A stretch of DNA of 64,000 bases from Mortierella alpina (taxonomy: Eukaryota; Mortierellomycota; Mortierellomycetes; Mortierellales; Mortierellaceae), in NCBI GenBank assembly GCA_029449245.1, contig JANATF010000010.1:310001-374000 (forward strand), given 5' to 3'. Made by a program: the position numbers and the translations under genes. How positions within the stretch are numbered: position 1 is the first letter of the stretch; each line of letters opens with the position of its first letter. Below are positions 37,301 through 50,800 of the stretch, in pieces. The notes beneath the pieces are model-generated. The model saw only the letters and a program-made list of their open reading frames with translations, searched no databases and had not been told where the DNA came from.

Positions 37301-38142
37301 CTCTACCGACGAGCCAGGAGAACAGTTACTCCGACTTTGGTCTCAACACGGGCGAGTCCCTTGAGAGTCTGATGAAGAAGAACATGGGATCGTTTGGTGG
37401 ACTCTTGTCCGATCTGTCAGGCGGGGCGCCGCTAGGCAGTGCGGACTCAACAATCACCTCTCCATCACTATCCATGCCTATGCAATTACTGCTTCAAGGG
37501 CCGAGCGCACCCACGTTCGAGCACGGTGTGTACGATCCCTCGGCCACAGCTGTCCAGTTCAATTACCTCCAACAGCAGCGGGAATTGCAGCAACGCCAGG
37601 TGCGACTCGTGCAACCTGTACATCAAGACACTTTAAAGTCCATGTGGATCCCAAATCACTCTGGTTCCTTTGCAGTCCCTGCCAACACGGAGTTTTCGTG
37701 GCAACAGCAACAGCAACAACACCACTCGACTCCGAGCATCAACATCAGCGCGAACGATTCTCCACAGTCTGAGGTGGCACCGGAACTGGACCTTGATGGG
37801 GATCAATTGGGTGGTACGCAGGAGCAGCAGCAGCAGCCATTAAGTGCTCATGCTCTGTTCCAGCAGCAACACGAGCAGCAGCAGCAGCAGCAGCAGGAGC
37901 AATTGAGGAGAAACTTATTGGCCCTTGATGCCCTGCAACCCCAGCAACATCGCGGATCTATTCAGCACCAGCACCTGCAATCTTTTTACATCCCTCAGAT
38001 GCAGGACGAAGATGACGACGGTGTTTTCCAAGCCATGTATGATTCCACTAAGAGTACTGCGGGCGAGGATATGTGGAGCGAGGAGGCACCTGTGATGGCC
38101 GCTTCCTCGTCCAGCATTCACTCCGGCAATCCAGAGGCATAA
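34387..38142 (+). CDS. Zn2Cys6 fungal transcription factor with Q-rich tail
   Basis: Three exons: 34387-34846, 35180-36279 and 36376-38142, giving about 1,108 residues. The first intron sits just before the DNA-binding cluster. The cluster is Cys155-x2-Cys158-x6-Cys165-x5-Cys171-x2-Cys174-x6-Cys181, reading VCDWCRYRKIRC then CNSCQHSKREC, a textbook binuclear zinc motif. About 150 Ser/Ala-rich residues precede it. Two similar segments, ERMRRIELLLCNV and QRMERIEILLRTV, lie downstream about 130 residues apart and may be short coiled coils for dimerisation. The second half has a basic stretch, an Ala/Thr-rich stretch and several Gln runs typical of activation regions. No fungal-specific middle homology domain is visible. 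Targets cannot be read from the sequence. The 6.9 kb gene-free upstream region suggests complex regulation. The stop lies 52 bases from that of the Tyw4 gene. Confidence 0.9.
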
Positions 38143-38172
38143 ACCCATATCATTCATGTAAATAGACATACA

Positions 38173-38178
38173 AATAAA
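38173..38178 (+). terminator. AATAAA polyadenylation signal of the Zn2Cys6 gene
   Basis: AATAAA lies 30 bases after the stop codon and only 17 bases before the end of the convergent Tyw4 coding sequence, so the two 3' ends must overlap or nearly touch. Confidence 0.5.
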
Positions 38179-38194
38179 AAGTGTACAATTTCAT

Positions 38195-40802
38195 TCAAGC
38201 CGTCAAGGCCCACGCAGTAGAGTCCCACCAAGCCCCGAATCCGAAGCATGTGCCTCCTCCCCCAACGCCGACAACCCGGCCCCGATCTGGATCCAAGGCA
38301 GCTGCATGGCCCACCATCACCAGCTCTCGGAACGAAGGTGACCTCAAGTACTGGAATGTGCCTTTGCTAGGCTGAATCTCTAACAGGGTCTCGTGCCACT
38401 GGAGCAAGCCCGGCGCTGAGACGCCGCCCAAGACCCAGATCCGGTCCTCGCTGACTTTGACACACACATGGCCGAATCTGGGCTTCAACGAATCGCCCGC
38501 ACTGGTCTTGACCTCCATGGCTGTAGCCTCCACCCAGCACGAGGGCTCCTCGCCCTCGCTTACCCCAAGGGTCATCCTCCAGACCTTGTCCAAGACCTTC
38601 TCGTCCGTTCCGCGGACACCTCCCACGATGAGCAAGGTGTCCTGTCCCTGTTCCTTGTCGGTTACGACCACGCTGCTATGTGAAAAGATCCCAGGGATAC
38701 GGTGCTCATGATGATGGGACTGTCCATTCCGCCCCCATTGGAAATGACCCCATTGACCCTCCTGAAGATCAAACGCCCAGACTTGGTCGTTGGCCTCCCC
38801 ACTGGCAAGTCGTCCACCAAAGATGACCATCATCTCCCGCCCTGCCACGAGCATCATGTTGGCGGTGTGCTTGAAGAGGCCTTTGGGAACAGAGCTGTCG
38901 CCCGAGTGATTGATCCTGGCGCGCCAGAGCGAGTCCCAGCCATCCTCGGGTGTATATCTCCAGACGTCGTTGTGGACCTTGGTGGGGCCATCTCGGCCTC
39001 CGTAAATGTAGATTGCGGAGCCGTCCAAAGTGGTGGCGGCAGAGTGGTGCATTCTCGGGGACGGCGCATCATCGGTCCCTGGAGACACCAGTTGACAGGA
39101 CCCCGTGATCAGGTTGAACCTCAGTAAGGATCCAAGACGCGTCTGTTGTTGGCCACGCGCCTGGAAGATCCTTGACTGGTCCTCCTGAGAGTCCTCGACC
39201 TCGGATCCAAACCCGCCAAAAACATACGCATCGTCCTTGAGAAGTGAGAGCGTGTGTCCCTTCCGGTGAATGTCCAGTCCCGAAAATGGTTTGCTATCGG
39301 TCCATTCGACATTCAAGAACGCTGCTGGTGCTGGGAGACACGAGGCCAGGATGGGGTCAATGGTGCTGTTGGTGCTGGTGTAGCTGCCGTGATCGACATG
39401 ATCGCTGGCCAAGGTCTTTGCCTGCTGTAACCGTTGGCGCAAGCCCACATACTGTAGGACATCAGGGCTTTTCTTGCTGCCGGTCGTAGTTGTGGTCGTC
39501 GTCATGGCCACAGCCATAAAGTAAAATGCGCCGATCCAGTAGAGCTCGTCGTGCTCGTCAAAGGGTTCCAGCATCGACACACGGTGGTGGTGTGCTGCTG
39601 TGGGCATGGTCAGGTAATCCGAGATCAAATTCATGTTCATGACGTCGCAGGAGCCCCACCCGAGTTTCGCAAACCGATCCCGATGGTCCTTGAGACTTCT
39701 GTATTCCTGGAGGGTCTTGAGTGGGGTCATGGTCCTTTCAAAGTGCCTGAACATTGTCAACGCGAACGGGTGTAGGTTGCCGCTCTCCTGCTCCACGTCA
39801 AAGTCCGGGATACATTGTTCATGAAGGACGAAGGTCGCTGTATATCCAGACTTTCTGTCAGTGTCGTGCACAATTTCATGCATGCATAAATGCGCGTACA
39901 TGACAACAAAACCAAAACCAAAACCATAAAAACTTACCCTCAGGGTATTGCGCAAAGAACTGGATGACGGCATCTGATTCCCCGGCCTCGAGATACGCCA
40001 GTACGACTTCAGAGATGACCAGGATTGGCATTCGCTCACTACTGTCCTTCTTGATCCCAGCTTCCTCAAGTCCATTCTGCAGCTGATCCAATTGCCTGAG
40101 GTCGATGCCCAAACACGAGTAACTGTCGGAGACGAAGGCGCCAACGTCGTCTCTGGATGGATCCTCGGGCAGGAGCGCACGGAGTGTGTTCTCGTTCCTG
40201 ATCATGTACAGTCGCTCCAGGATCAGCGAGGGGTAGTCAATGTCAACGTACTTTAGCCGTGTCCTGCTGTTCCTATGCTTCCTCAGAGTGGCCTGCCGAA
40301 AGAACATGGGATCGCTATAACAAAAAAAAAACTTTCAGCACCACCAAACTATCATTTCCTCTCTTTGTCAGATAACGAACAAAGGTAAGATACGAACTTA
40401 CAATCCGCATCCAAGACTGACCACAGCGCATTGCTCCAGTCCAAGCGACTCACACTCGTTGATCCAGCCTTCTACTAAGAGTCGAATGCTCTCTGTCCGC
40501 TGGTAATACGCACGGTTGATGACGGGTGAGCGGCGACTGGGCTTTGGAACCACGTACTTGAACATGAGGGGCGTGTCCACTTCGGTGACGCCAGGAACGT
40601 GACATGATTCCAGATACCCGAGGCGCTCGAGACTTCGTTTAGAGGTGATACTGGAGGTGTTGGTGCCTAAAGGGGTTTGCCCAGGGTGAGGATTCGGGAA
40701 GCGCAAGCAAGCAAGAGTGGGATTGCCTCGAAAGGCAGTTTTTGCGGGCGCTTTTTTACCTTGAATGGCCAGATCAGCGGCCTGGTCTCCTGCCAGTTCC
40801 AT
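38195..40802 (-). CDS. PPM2: tRNA wybutosine-synthesizing protein 4 (Tyw4/Ppm2), methyltransferase plus kelch
   Basis: Four exons in transcript order: 40802-40760, 40666-40402, 40314-39938 and 39837-38195, giving 775 residues. The N-terminal half is a leucine-carboxyl-methyltransferase-type domain: the SAM-binding motif SLGCGFDPMFFRQ at about 98-110, then KYVDIDYPSLILER, and ISEVVLAYLE. The C-terminal half has kelch-type beta-propeller repeats, such as GHTLSLLKDDAYVFGGFG, SAIYIYGGRDG, MMVIFGGR and DRIWVLGGVS. This domain order separates Ppm2/TYW4 from the shorter Ppm1, which methylates PP2A. The enzyme carries out the final methylation and methoxycarbonylation of wybutosine at position 37 of tRNA-Phe in the cytosol. 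The first intron (40667-40759) is 93 bp, in frame and stop-free, so a 31-residue longer form is possible. A run of seven Thr lies near the middle. Confidence 0.93.
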
Positions 40803-41829
40803 TGGGGTGGGTGATTGAATGGTTCAATGGAGCGGTGGATGAGGAATAGGTAAGGAAGAAGAAAAGCGTAATGATGCATTGGGTGACTTTTTCTTTTTAT
40901 TCGCACTCCGAACATCAAAAGTGCTTCCCCAAGACCCAAGAACATTGGCTTTTCTTCTGGCCAACCCTTTTGCAATCCCTTTGCAATCACAAACCCATTA
41001 CAATCCCATGGACCTTCCTTCAGATTGACCTCAGTGCCGGGATAGCAGGACTCACGCTGAGGCATGCCCGAAACACCCGAAACAAGGGCTTTTTTACAGG
41101 CGCATGGGCGAACGCGGGTCATAAACGAGTTGTTCTCGGACTTGGTGCCTGACCCTCTTACACACGCTTGCAGTACCGTTATTGCCTCTACAGCGGACGA
41201 GTCAGTTCCTGTTTCGCGCTTAACTGGGACTAGACCTGGCATCAAGTACGTTCCAGTGCTCCTGCCACTGTTTTATTGAACGGCACGCCAATGAATAGGG
41301 GGGGTGCGGATGGTCAGCAGTTGCATGCGAGAAATGCGCTGACCCATGCTTGCCCCTACCGCTCTCGACAAGAGCAGGGTCGACATGCATCGTCTACAAC
41401 GCATGATCCAGATATAAAAAAACAGATACTGATGCCTCCAAATCTACTGCTGCTTTGTTTTTTTTGCTTAGTCTGTCAGACGGCGGAGCAGACATCCGTG
41501 TATCCGATGGGCAGTATTGGAGCTCAGCAGCACCACAAGGGACGCAACCTTGTGTCAAAGCGAGGGGCAGACAGAGATGGTGGGATGAGTAACAAAACAA
41601 ACGAACCAAGAGCGCACAAAAAGCGAACGGGGGAGGTCAAAAACCTCTTTTTCGTCCTCCTTTTACTCGCTCTCTCTGCTCCTCCACCATATCACGACTC
41701 CACAACGCTACTGGCAACCATCCCTGCCCAGTACATATTGTACATATTGCTGCGAATGCCGACCTGACACAGGACATAGGACACACGGACCTACTAGCAC
41801 TCAAGTTCCGACAAGGGTCCAAGTCAGGG
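40803..41829. promoter_or_regulatory. Divergent intergenic region between Tyw4 and TMEM198-like genes
   Basis: About 1 kb between genes that point away from each other. The short open frames have no family resemblance. I see no repeat or RNA gene. Confidence 0.55.
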
Positions 41830-43738
41830 ATGTCAATATCACAGCCCGCCGCAATTGAACCCGCCACGTTACCGCCGGCTGGAACACGGACTCGACTGCT
41901 CATCTATCTGTTGCTTATTCTCTTGAGCAACTTGTCAAGCGTCTTTGCTCTTCCATTCAACAGCAACAGCACCTTAATCCCCATAGTCGACGACGGTACC
42001 GTGGATTTGAATGTAGGGCAACGTAGCAGGCTATCAGGACAGAACTGGGGACTTGGAGTGGTCTTTATCGTGCTTGGGCTCGTGGAGGTCTTTTATGGCT
42101 TCCGCCTCATTCGCTTGACCTTGGTCGTCACTGGATTTCTATCATGGGGTGCGTATGCTTTCGCACTCGCTGTAGACCTGGAGACGCATTGCCACGATAG
42201 GCAACCCGTTTATGCATGTGCAAGTTGCTCACTTCCCAAAGGGAATCGTATCTTTCTTTTCCCTTGCAATTGCTGTTCTAATAGCTATCGTAGCCATGAT
42301 CATCATGGTGGCCATTCGCTGGGACCTCGTCTACACGACCTTCATGCCGCAATACTACTATCTTTGGGTGTGGTTGGCTGCAGGATTGATGGGTGCCTTT
42401 CTGTCTTTCCGGTACTGGGACTTGGGTGTCACATTTGCTGGCGCATTCGGAGGGTTTGCTGCCGCGATGGGCGTCATTGCAGCCGCGAACTTGGCCATTG
42501 AGAACGTCGCCCGCTATGTGATCCTGGGGGTCTTTATCCTCGGCGTGTCAGCTTTTGCCACCTTCTTTGAGCGCATTTTCATTATTCTGGCGACCAGTTT
42601 TGGAGGTGCATACATGTTCATGTACGGCGTGGACGAGCTCGCTCAAGTCGGATACAGAGAGATGATTGTCATTTTTGATTTTACGGGCAAGACTTTGACC
42701 TATCACCCCAACTGGGCCGTCTACGTGATGCTTGCATCTTCCCTCGTCTTGGCAGCACTGGGGTCCGCATGGGAGTTTTGGCATCACACCACACCCGTGT
42801 TCTTGGACCGCAAGGCCATCTTTCGCATTTACGGACGTCCATTCGGGAAGCGACCCAAAAAGCTTGTTGGGCAAAAGATTCACCACCATTTGCGGACCAG
42901 ATCAGAGGTGTACGCGTATGTTATCAGCTGCGGATGTTTTGAGCGCAGAACGATCGACGATGTCCTGTATCATGACGACGAGCAGTGTCCTCAGGAAGTT
43001 GTACAACAGCCACCAGCACCAGTCCCTGATCCCGTCTCGGGACAGCAGCCTGTGGCCTCAGAAGGCAAAGATAGCGATGATCCAGTCGCGAAGGTCCCGC
43101 TGGCGACAATACCTACTGATGATGACTCTAATATTCCTGTTAAAACTGCGCCAATTGAATTGGGAGATGAGCAGACGAGCGCTGGCGGCGAGGAAGACGG
43201 CGTCGTGTCTGCCCTCCCACCATCAAAAGGTACCATTGACGTGGAGAAGAATACAGGAACCGATGTTTGTGGAGCTGGTGAACGAGCCCTCGAGAAAGCG
43301 CAGCCAGAATCTGGATCAGCGCCTCCATCAGCGCCTACGCCATCCGCCCATGATGGTGCATCAGAGCCAAGCTGTGTTGATCCCTCTAATCCAGCACAAG
43401 CAGCTCCTGCAGAACTTCACGGGACTCCGCACCCAGATCTACTACATTCATCTGTTGCGTCTCGTATGGATGCACGCGCCGTGGACCTTATTCGGATGGT
43501 GGTAGACGAGACTCCAGGGAACACTATCCCTCGAGATGTCTACCAGCCAACATATCGCTCGCCTTGGAGTCTTCCTGAGCGGCCGTCGTCAACGTCTCTT
43601 TCCGACTTTGGCTCGAGCACGACCGCCGTGAACATGCACGGGTTGCATATGCTTGAATTCTCCGAGAGCAGCCAAGGAACACAAGAATCACACGACGCAG
43701 AAGAGCTCGGGCACTTTCGAGCTAACAGCAGCCCCTGA
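41830..43738 (+). CDS. TMEM198-like polytopic membrane protein (DUF4203)
   Basis: Two exons: 41830-42148 and 42225-43738, giving about 610 residues. The 76-bp intron corrects a frame change inside the membrane domain. An N-terminal hydrophobic stretch ending SSVFALPF looks like a signal peptide. The luminal segment after it has an N-glycosylation site (NSNST). About seven further hydrophobic segments follow, including LGVVFIVLGLVEVFYGF, the first span of the TMEM198 pattern, and GVTFAGAFGGFAAAMGV. The cytosolic tail of about 250 residues is Pro-, Ser- and acid-rich and probably disordered. Animal TMEM198 scaffolds Wnt receptor phosphorylation; fungi lack that pathway, so the role here is unknown. 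It is in tandem with the AreA-like gene, 512 bases upstream of it. Confidence 0.82.
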
Positions 43739-44250
43739 TACCTTATTATAAACTTTGTGCCGGTGCTGTAGCCTGTGGGGGCTTTTCAAGACGTCGCCCA
43801 GTTGGGCGAAGGAGATAAGAAAGCAGAAGATTGGGTGAGACATGCTGGGCAAATCGGGGCAAACATGTAGTCAGAATAAGACAAACAAACAGCTATTTCC
43901 GCATACGTTCAGCCAGGCCTGGGTATTCCCCGAGTACCTACCTCAGCGCAGGCCAGGTCATACAGTGTATGTACATATTTGTTCGGGGCTACTTGTTATC
44001 CCCGTGGACACTCGCGCCCCTGCTCTCCAGCATATCACATCTCTCTTTCTCTCTCTATCTCTTCTGACACCTCCACACTTTCACGCCTTGCTGTTCTTAA
44101 CTTCTTTCTCTCTCCTCCCCCACACTTTTGCACCTGTTTACCGCTGTTCATTCTATATTACATCCCCCTTTCTCTCTCCTGCATCATCGTCAATTCATCC
44201 GTTCATATCTCTCTGGCACTCCCCTGATATAACCCCCCCCCCGCTTGCAA
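43739..44250. promoter_or_regulatory. Intergenic region upstream of the AreA-like gene
   Basis: 512 bases. From about 44030 the + strand is a C/T-rich tract running almost to the ATG, with a run of nine C just before it. This fits a promoter and leader. No gene seen. Confidence 0.55.
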
Positions 44251-47200
44251 ATGGAGGTCCTCCGACAGCACCCTGCAACCTCACACCTCGATCAAGTCCT
44301 CTCCTCCCCTTCGACTCGCAGAGCATGCGTTGAGACGTCGACCACAGCCATCCCACCTTTCAACAACTCCTCGGAAAGGAAGCCTCGGGTCACTCCTGAA
44401 TCCTTCCTTTCCTCCAACCTTCAGTTCCCAAAGTCCAAGAGCCGCTCCCCCTATGGTTCGCCCCAATCATTCACACCTTTCTTGGAGGAGATGTTCCTGA
44501 TCATTGGCCAGAATGAATCGCTGCTGGGCAAGAGTGTGCTTAAGGAGAAGAATAAGTACAGGTCAGGAGAGGACGAAGAGGAGGAAGGAGATGACGGTGA
44601 CGATGAAAGACAGAGCGATGACGATGATGAGGACGAGGCGGGCAGGAAGGAAGACCCATTGGCCGCACAGGTTTGGCGTTTGTACTCTCAGGCCAAGAAT
44701 TCGTTGCCGAACGGACAACGACTCGAGAACTTGACCTGGAGGATGATGGCCATGACTCTTCACAAGAAGGATCTGCAACAGGCCGAAGGTCCTTTCAGCC
44801 AGCCAAGGTTCGTACACAATGAAAAGAAAAAAAAGAACGACAACAACCCAACCAAAAACAAAAAACATTCATATCATCCAAAGGGTCAAAGAATTTTCTT
44901 ATCTTCAGCGTGTGGTCGTCGGTACAGGACTTGCCTTTATCTGGTCATTCACTCGTTAACAGCGCGAAGGCCATCTATTTTCTGGTACCCTGCAGAAGTA
45001 CAATATCCATATTCCCACTCACAACCACGTCAGACGCCTGGCCCTTCTCATCCCACTCGCCCACTCTCCGAAAGTACATGTACGCCTGCTCAAATACCCA
45101 AACACTTCAAAAAGGGCACACTAAGCTGTGTCTGGTGTGTCTTTGTTTGTTTCTCCAGATCTCGGTTATGGCGTCGCCTAAAAAAAAAAAAAAAAAGGGC
45201 TGACCAGGAAGAGCTGGTTCCGTTTTCCTTTGGCAATCACTTGCCGCATATTGCATGCATATTGCATGAAGCCCTTTTGTTGACACGGGGCAGCACTAAG
45301 AAAACGCACCACAATTTGTCTTGGCTTTGTGAGCAAGCCCCTCTCGTGGCTCTCTGATTGGCAGGCGGCCTTCCCGATCACCGTCGACGTTCACTCCGCT
45401 GCAACCGCAAGGCTCTTAACGCTCACTTTTTTTCACACATCGTTTCATTAATGCCCACATAGCTCCGTGGACACTGTGAGCTCAAGACTGCCCCCGGACA
45501 GCCATCGGGCATGGCCTGGAACCTCCAGCACTGGCTCGCGTCCGTGCGGCGCCCTTCGTCCTGAGGCAGATACCACTCGCCCTGAACACTCCCACCACAC
45601 AGTCAATGGCCCATTGGGCGACCCTCAGCAAGGCGGCTTCCAGTTTTCGGATGCGGCATGCATGCCCTTCTCGCTTCCTACTCCGTCATCGTCGTCTGCC
45701 AGGTCTCCAGCCTCGTCCTCCAGTCAATCGCCACCACGGATAGCGAATGACTTGCTCTCAGCGCAAGCATCTGCGGCGCAAGAACTCCTGCTGCAACACT
45801 CGATGGACATGGATACCAATCATCTTGAACACCCAAATCTGAACACCAACACGGGAGCGTTCCCAAGCCTTGCTGCTGTTGCGGCTGCGGCTGCTGCTGC
45901 CGCTGCCGCTGCGCATCCTGCCTTTGCTGCCGACCCTCGACACCAGAACTCAATGGCACTCTACAATGCCTACCTCCTCTCCTTGGCATCTGCCTCTCAC
46001 CCCAACTTTCAAGCACAGCAACACACCTCAATGCAACCTCAAGGTTATGACCAGTTTGGCGGACCCTTCTTGGGTATGCGCCCCAACCCGCTGCAAATGC
46101 TGAACGGCGGTGATAATCAGCAATTGCCCTTTGACTTTAGCTGGTTAGAGAGTGTCATGATGCCCTCCATGCCTGAACACGGTGGCCCTGGAAGGCGATT
46201 TGGTTATTTCCCTTACTTGTCCCAGAATCCTTTGGGTCATCCACCACGTGGGCATGCCTCCCACTCCAACTCTGAAACCGACGATGAAGATTCAGAAGCG
46301 GCGCCTCCGACTCAATGTACCAATTGTAATACACTCAAGACACCTCTCTGGCGGCGAGACCAAAACGGGCTTCCGCTCTGCAACGCATGCGGGCTGTTCC
46401 TGAAACTACATGGCCGGACACGTCCACTCAGTCTAAAGACAGACGTTATCAAGAAGCGCAACCGAGGAGGGGCCAATGGCAAATCCAACAAGACCAATGA
46501 ACACAGGAACAAGGAGCGGGATCAGGTGCTTCAGAACACGTCTTCTGGCCGGGATCGCGACCACAAGGGATTTACACACGACCGAGGCAACAGCTTCCAC
46601 TCGGATGGCGCCCCACCACTACCCAGAGGTACCAGCATGAATGACGGTGTCGATTCAGAGGCAGGCGCGAACAGGGCGTCCGCTAACATGAGTGGGTCGT
46701 CTGCGAGAGAGATGATGAGGATGGACACCGCTCGTCAGTCAGGAATGTTCTCCAATATGGCCCATCAAGGGTCGTCGACAGCACATATCCCACTCAAGCG
46801 ACCGAGGCGTCATTCAGTTGAAATAGAGGCCATGGAACAGATAGCAGCGTGCAATCCGTCCCATGCGCCAGTGAACCAGTCCTCTTCATGCATATCGCCC
46901 GAGTCTGCCTCCATCGACGCGTTCCACGCCTCTGTCGCGCGCCCCAACTCTATGCCTATGACGCCACAACGGGATATCGCGTTACTGCAGCAATTGATGC
47001 AGCAGCAGCAGCAACAGCAACAGCAGGCGCACCATCCATCTGCGGCGTTTTATGGTCAACAGCAACCACCACAGCAGAAGTCCTATAGCTTGGACAACAA
47101 CTCCTGGGCTCCTCAAGCTGGACAAGCGCCTCCGCCGCCATCAACACAGCAGATACAACCACAGCAGCATTCACAACCACCGTCGCATTTGCTCCACAAC

Positions 47201-47473
47201 CTGCAAACACAGTTCCCTATCCAAACTACGACGAATATGTACAACAAAACTCTGCCACCAACATTTGAGGCCATCCCGACCAATCCATTTGACCCTACGG
47301 GCTGGTCGCAACTGAACGACCCTTTCTTCAACGAATTTGCTGCAGCAGCCGCTCCTCCCACCCCACCCTTCGTTGTGAGCGATGGCTCAGTACTTTCCAA
47401 AGAAGAGCAGCAGCATGCCTATTCGATGCTCTTGGCCCAGTACTGGGCTAAAGTCTCGGGACAACAACAATAG
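44251..47473 (+). CDS. areA: AreA/Nit2-type GATA factor, nitrogen regulator
   Basis: Two exons: 44251-44807 and 45463-47473, giving about 855 residues. Residues 141-173, with [20 protein letters not shown] then [10 protein letters not shown], are the conserved N-terminal AreA segment, which settles the family. The single GATA finger is at about 471-495: [20 protein letters not shown] then [19 protein letters not shown], followed by a basic tail with IKKRNR. Other features are an acidic stretch at 107-130, an Ala run of about 15 near residue 330 and Gln runs after the finger. AreA-type factors activate nitrogen-catabolism genes, such as permeases and proteases, when preferred nitrogen is scarce. 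The intron is long (655 bp) and its donor GTTCGT is weak, so a small extra exon cannot be excluded. The initiator ATG follows a C run. Confidence 0.88.
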
Positions 47474-47897
47474 CCCACCTAGTTCCCACCATACTCTTTT
47501 TTTTTCAGTCTTCCCTGTAATTTTAATACATTCATCATCTTTTTTTTTTTTTGTTCTTTGCTCCTCTTTATAATCAACTTTTTTGTATGTGCGTGGTGTA
47601 TAAACAATTACGAAAAAAAAAGAAAGAAAGACAAGGGCTATATACAAGAGAGAACGAGTTGACAACTGAGGACTATACATTTGGGCAACAGAACGCTAGA
47701 AAAAAAGCTGAAAAGAAAGGACAATGGGTTGACAATACAATAATGGACAGAGTAAGAAAAAGAAAGGACAGGAAAGGACAGGACAGGACGAGAAAAGATT
47801 GAGAGAGAGAGAGAGGGGGGGGGCTAACTTGTTTACAAAAATGTCGGGGGCATGAATGAGGTAGTCCCCGTCACTTTGCGGCTGTTTTACTCTCATT
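47474..47897. other. Convergent intergenic region
   Basis: 424 bases between the ends of the AreA-like and C2H2 genes. It is A/T-rich with T, A and GA runs, as expected for two facing 3' flanks. No gene seen. Confidence 0.6.
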
Positions 47898-50800
47898 TTA
47901 CATCGCTCGCTGCTTCCAGTGCGACTTGCTCATCGACTGGCGCAGATGGGTCTTGATGTGTTGTGCTAAAACACGAAAAGAGAGAGAAAAAAAAGAAAAA
48001 TCAATGTTAAAAGACTGCAGAACTGTTAGAACAAAAAGCACCACCCTCTTTCGTCTCCATTTTGGACTTACAAAGATTATCCGACCGCGAAAACCGCTTG
48101 TTACATCCCGGATGCGAACACCCGAATGGTCTCTCTAGCGTATGCGTCTTGATGTGTCGCTTCAGATGCTCCAACCGTTTGAATCGCTTCATGCACCCAG
48201 GGACCGAGCAGCAGTGGTTTTTGGCCGAGACACTCGATCCTCGGACGCGCCCAGGACCTCCTAACATACCTCCATCCCTCCCTCCACCATGGTTCAACAT
48301 CATGCAATGCTGCATCTCTGGACTTTGCATCGACATCATCTGTGGCGAGGAGTCGTCCATGGAAGAGCGGCCCGTGTACGGATGATGTTGACGATGGTGG
48401 TGATATGAGGGCTGTGAGTACGAATGAGACCGCTGATGATGATGATGATGATGGTGCTGGTGGTGGTTCCGCTGATGATTATGATGGTAACCTGGTGCGG
48501 GAAGAGCGGATCTCTGTAACTTGGGCGACATCATACCAGACAAAGGATCCGATCCTGCGGAGCCATGAATAGAATGGCGATGCTGATGACGCTGATAGTG
48601 ACGATGCGGTTGTCCGTCATAGAGCCCATGTCCCTCCTCGTCATCTTCCTCTCCATCATCCTCCTCATCATCATCAAGATCGTCGTTGTCGTCCTCTTCC
48701 ATCGGATGTGGGCGATCGTGGATGGGGTTGCCGTCGTCATCCAGGGACATTTCAGACCCATGACGAGAGGGAGGGTGCGACGACTGTCTATGCTCTGGTC
48801 GGTCTGTGTCCAGTTTCTGTTGCTTCTTGACTCGCGCTACTTCATCATCCAATTCATCACGGCGCTCCTCCTTGTCCTTGATCTCCTCTCCCATGGGAAC
48901 AAAATGAGAAGAATAGCCCGCCTGCGACATCTCATAGTATGGCGAAGGTGCCTTCTCCGGCTGAGTAGGAGATTCGCCATTGGGGTTCAGATTCAGCCCG
49001 TCGTGGCAGTCGCCCAACATATGGGTCTTATGCAATGGCTCCCCTGAGCCGAACCTGCGTCGAGCTGGAGACGATACTGGGCTCGGCGATCTCGTATCCA
49101 ACGGTTTGAAACCACTGTAATGGCCTCCTTGTTGCGAGCGATGGTGTACATCGTACTGACTGTCGCGTTCGAAACCTCCTGCGCGCCCTTGCTCAGGATC
49201 GGTAGTCTCCTCCATGCTACGGCGGGAATGTAATGGCTCGATCCTTGGGTTGTGCTGATTGTGCAAGTGAACATCGTCTGGGTTGTTGGACATGGCTTTG
49301 AGGTCCAGCTTGATGGTGTTAAATTTAGGGACGGTGCTGTTTATGCGATGGGCACCTGTTGCTTCTGGAGCTTCCAAGTTAATCGCTGAGGATGTCAAAC
49401 CTGTTGCTGATGTTTTAAAGCTGTCTTGAGGGCGCATCCCTACAGGCGAATGTTGGGGCCGGTTGACTGAGTGTCCAAAAGCCGATGAGCCCTGAGAGAT
49501 CTTGGGCATTTCGTAATTGAGGCGTTGGGTGCTCTCAGGACCGTAGGAGAGAGAGTCGCTAGAGGAGGTTCTATTGGAGCGAAAGGGAAAGGCTTCATGG
49601 CTTCCATGGCCTGCCAAAGTGTTTCTCGGATGGTTAGAGGATACTGAGAGAGAGTTTGAAAGAGAGATAACGTATATTCAAACAATTCAGCTACGATAAA
49701 AAAACAACAGTGCCCTGCGCGACGGGAGGGAGGGCCTATTTACCTGGTACGTGATTGCCGCCCATAGCTCGACCGCCCATGGCGTGCGCTGGCGGAGAAA
49801 TCCGCGAGCTAGGGTACTCGCGAAAGTCCGACATGCTGCGTCGATGCTCCAAGTCCATGGGAGCTGCAATGTCACCTCCACTAGACGGCGCCATGGCCAT
49901 TCCTCCTGCCATTCTTTCTCCTGGACCCCTGACGTCCGCACTTCCGGGCCGCATCTGCAACGACATGAAACTCGTGGGATCCATCACAAGGCCGTTACTG
50001 TACTTGCGCAAGTTCATGCTCTTTTTCTGGTGTGTTCGAAGATGTGCTGAGAAATTGTCCGACCGACTGAACGACTTTTCACACCCATGGAACTCGCACA
50101 CAAAAGGCCGCTCCTTGGTATGCACAAGCATATGTCGTTTAAGGTGCTCGAACCGCTTAAAGCTCCAGCCGCATGTTGGAAACTTGCACGGGTGCTTGTT
50201 GGTCGTGTTGGAGCTGGACGAGTTGGAGCTGCCTGTGGACGAGATGGAGTTGTTACGATGTTTATCAACCATGCTGTTGCTGCTGCCATCTCCGTTGTCG
50301 TTGCCGTTGCCGTTGCCACTGCCACCATGGTAGTTGCCATGAGAAAGCGCGTAATCACCATTGCCATCCAACTGCTCGCTCCGCATAACCCGCTGACCGT
50401 AATGGTCCTCATATGATCCATGCATACCATATGGGGTATCCTCCATGCGATCTTCCTGCATGCTGTTGCTACCACGGTAGTCGATATGCCCGGCATTATG
50501 ATATGGTCCTTGAACGAAAGCGTGTGGATACTCTCGGTGCTCGCTGTGGTGATACGGCGACATGGCTCGACGATGCTCCAAGCTGGCGTCACGAAAGTCA
50601 CCCCAGCCGCCACGATGCTGTCCTCCTACAGAGTATGCCTCCTGTTGACTCATCCGGCGCTCCCCCGAGGGCACACGTTGGCGTTCTGCGGGCATTGATG
50701 GTACTGGGACGGAGTTGCGGCGATGCTCTACATGCAACCAAAAAAAAAAACCAAGAGGCCTCGAGGTTAAGCGCCATTTTTGCGAGCAAAAGAAAGTTCA

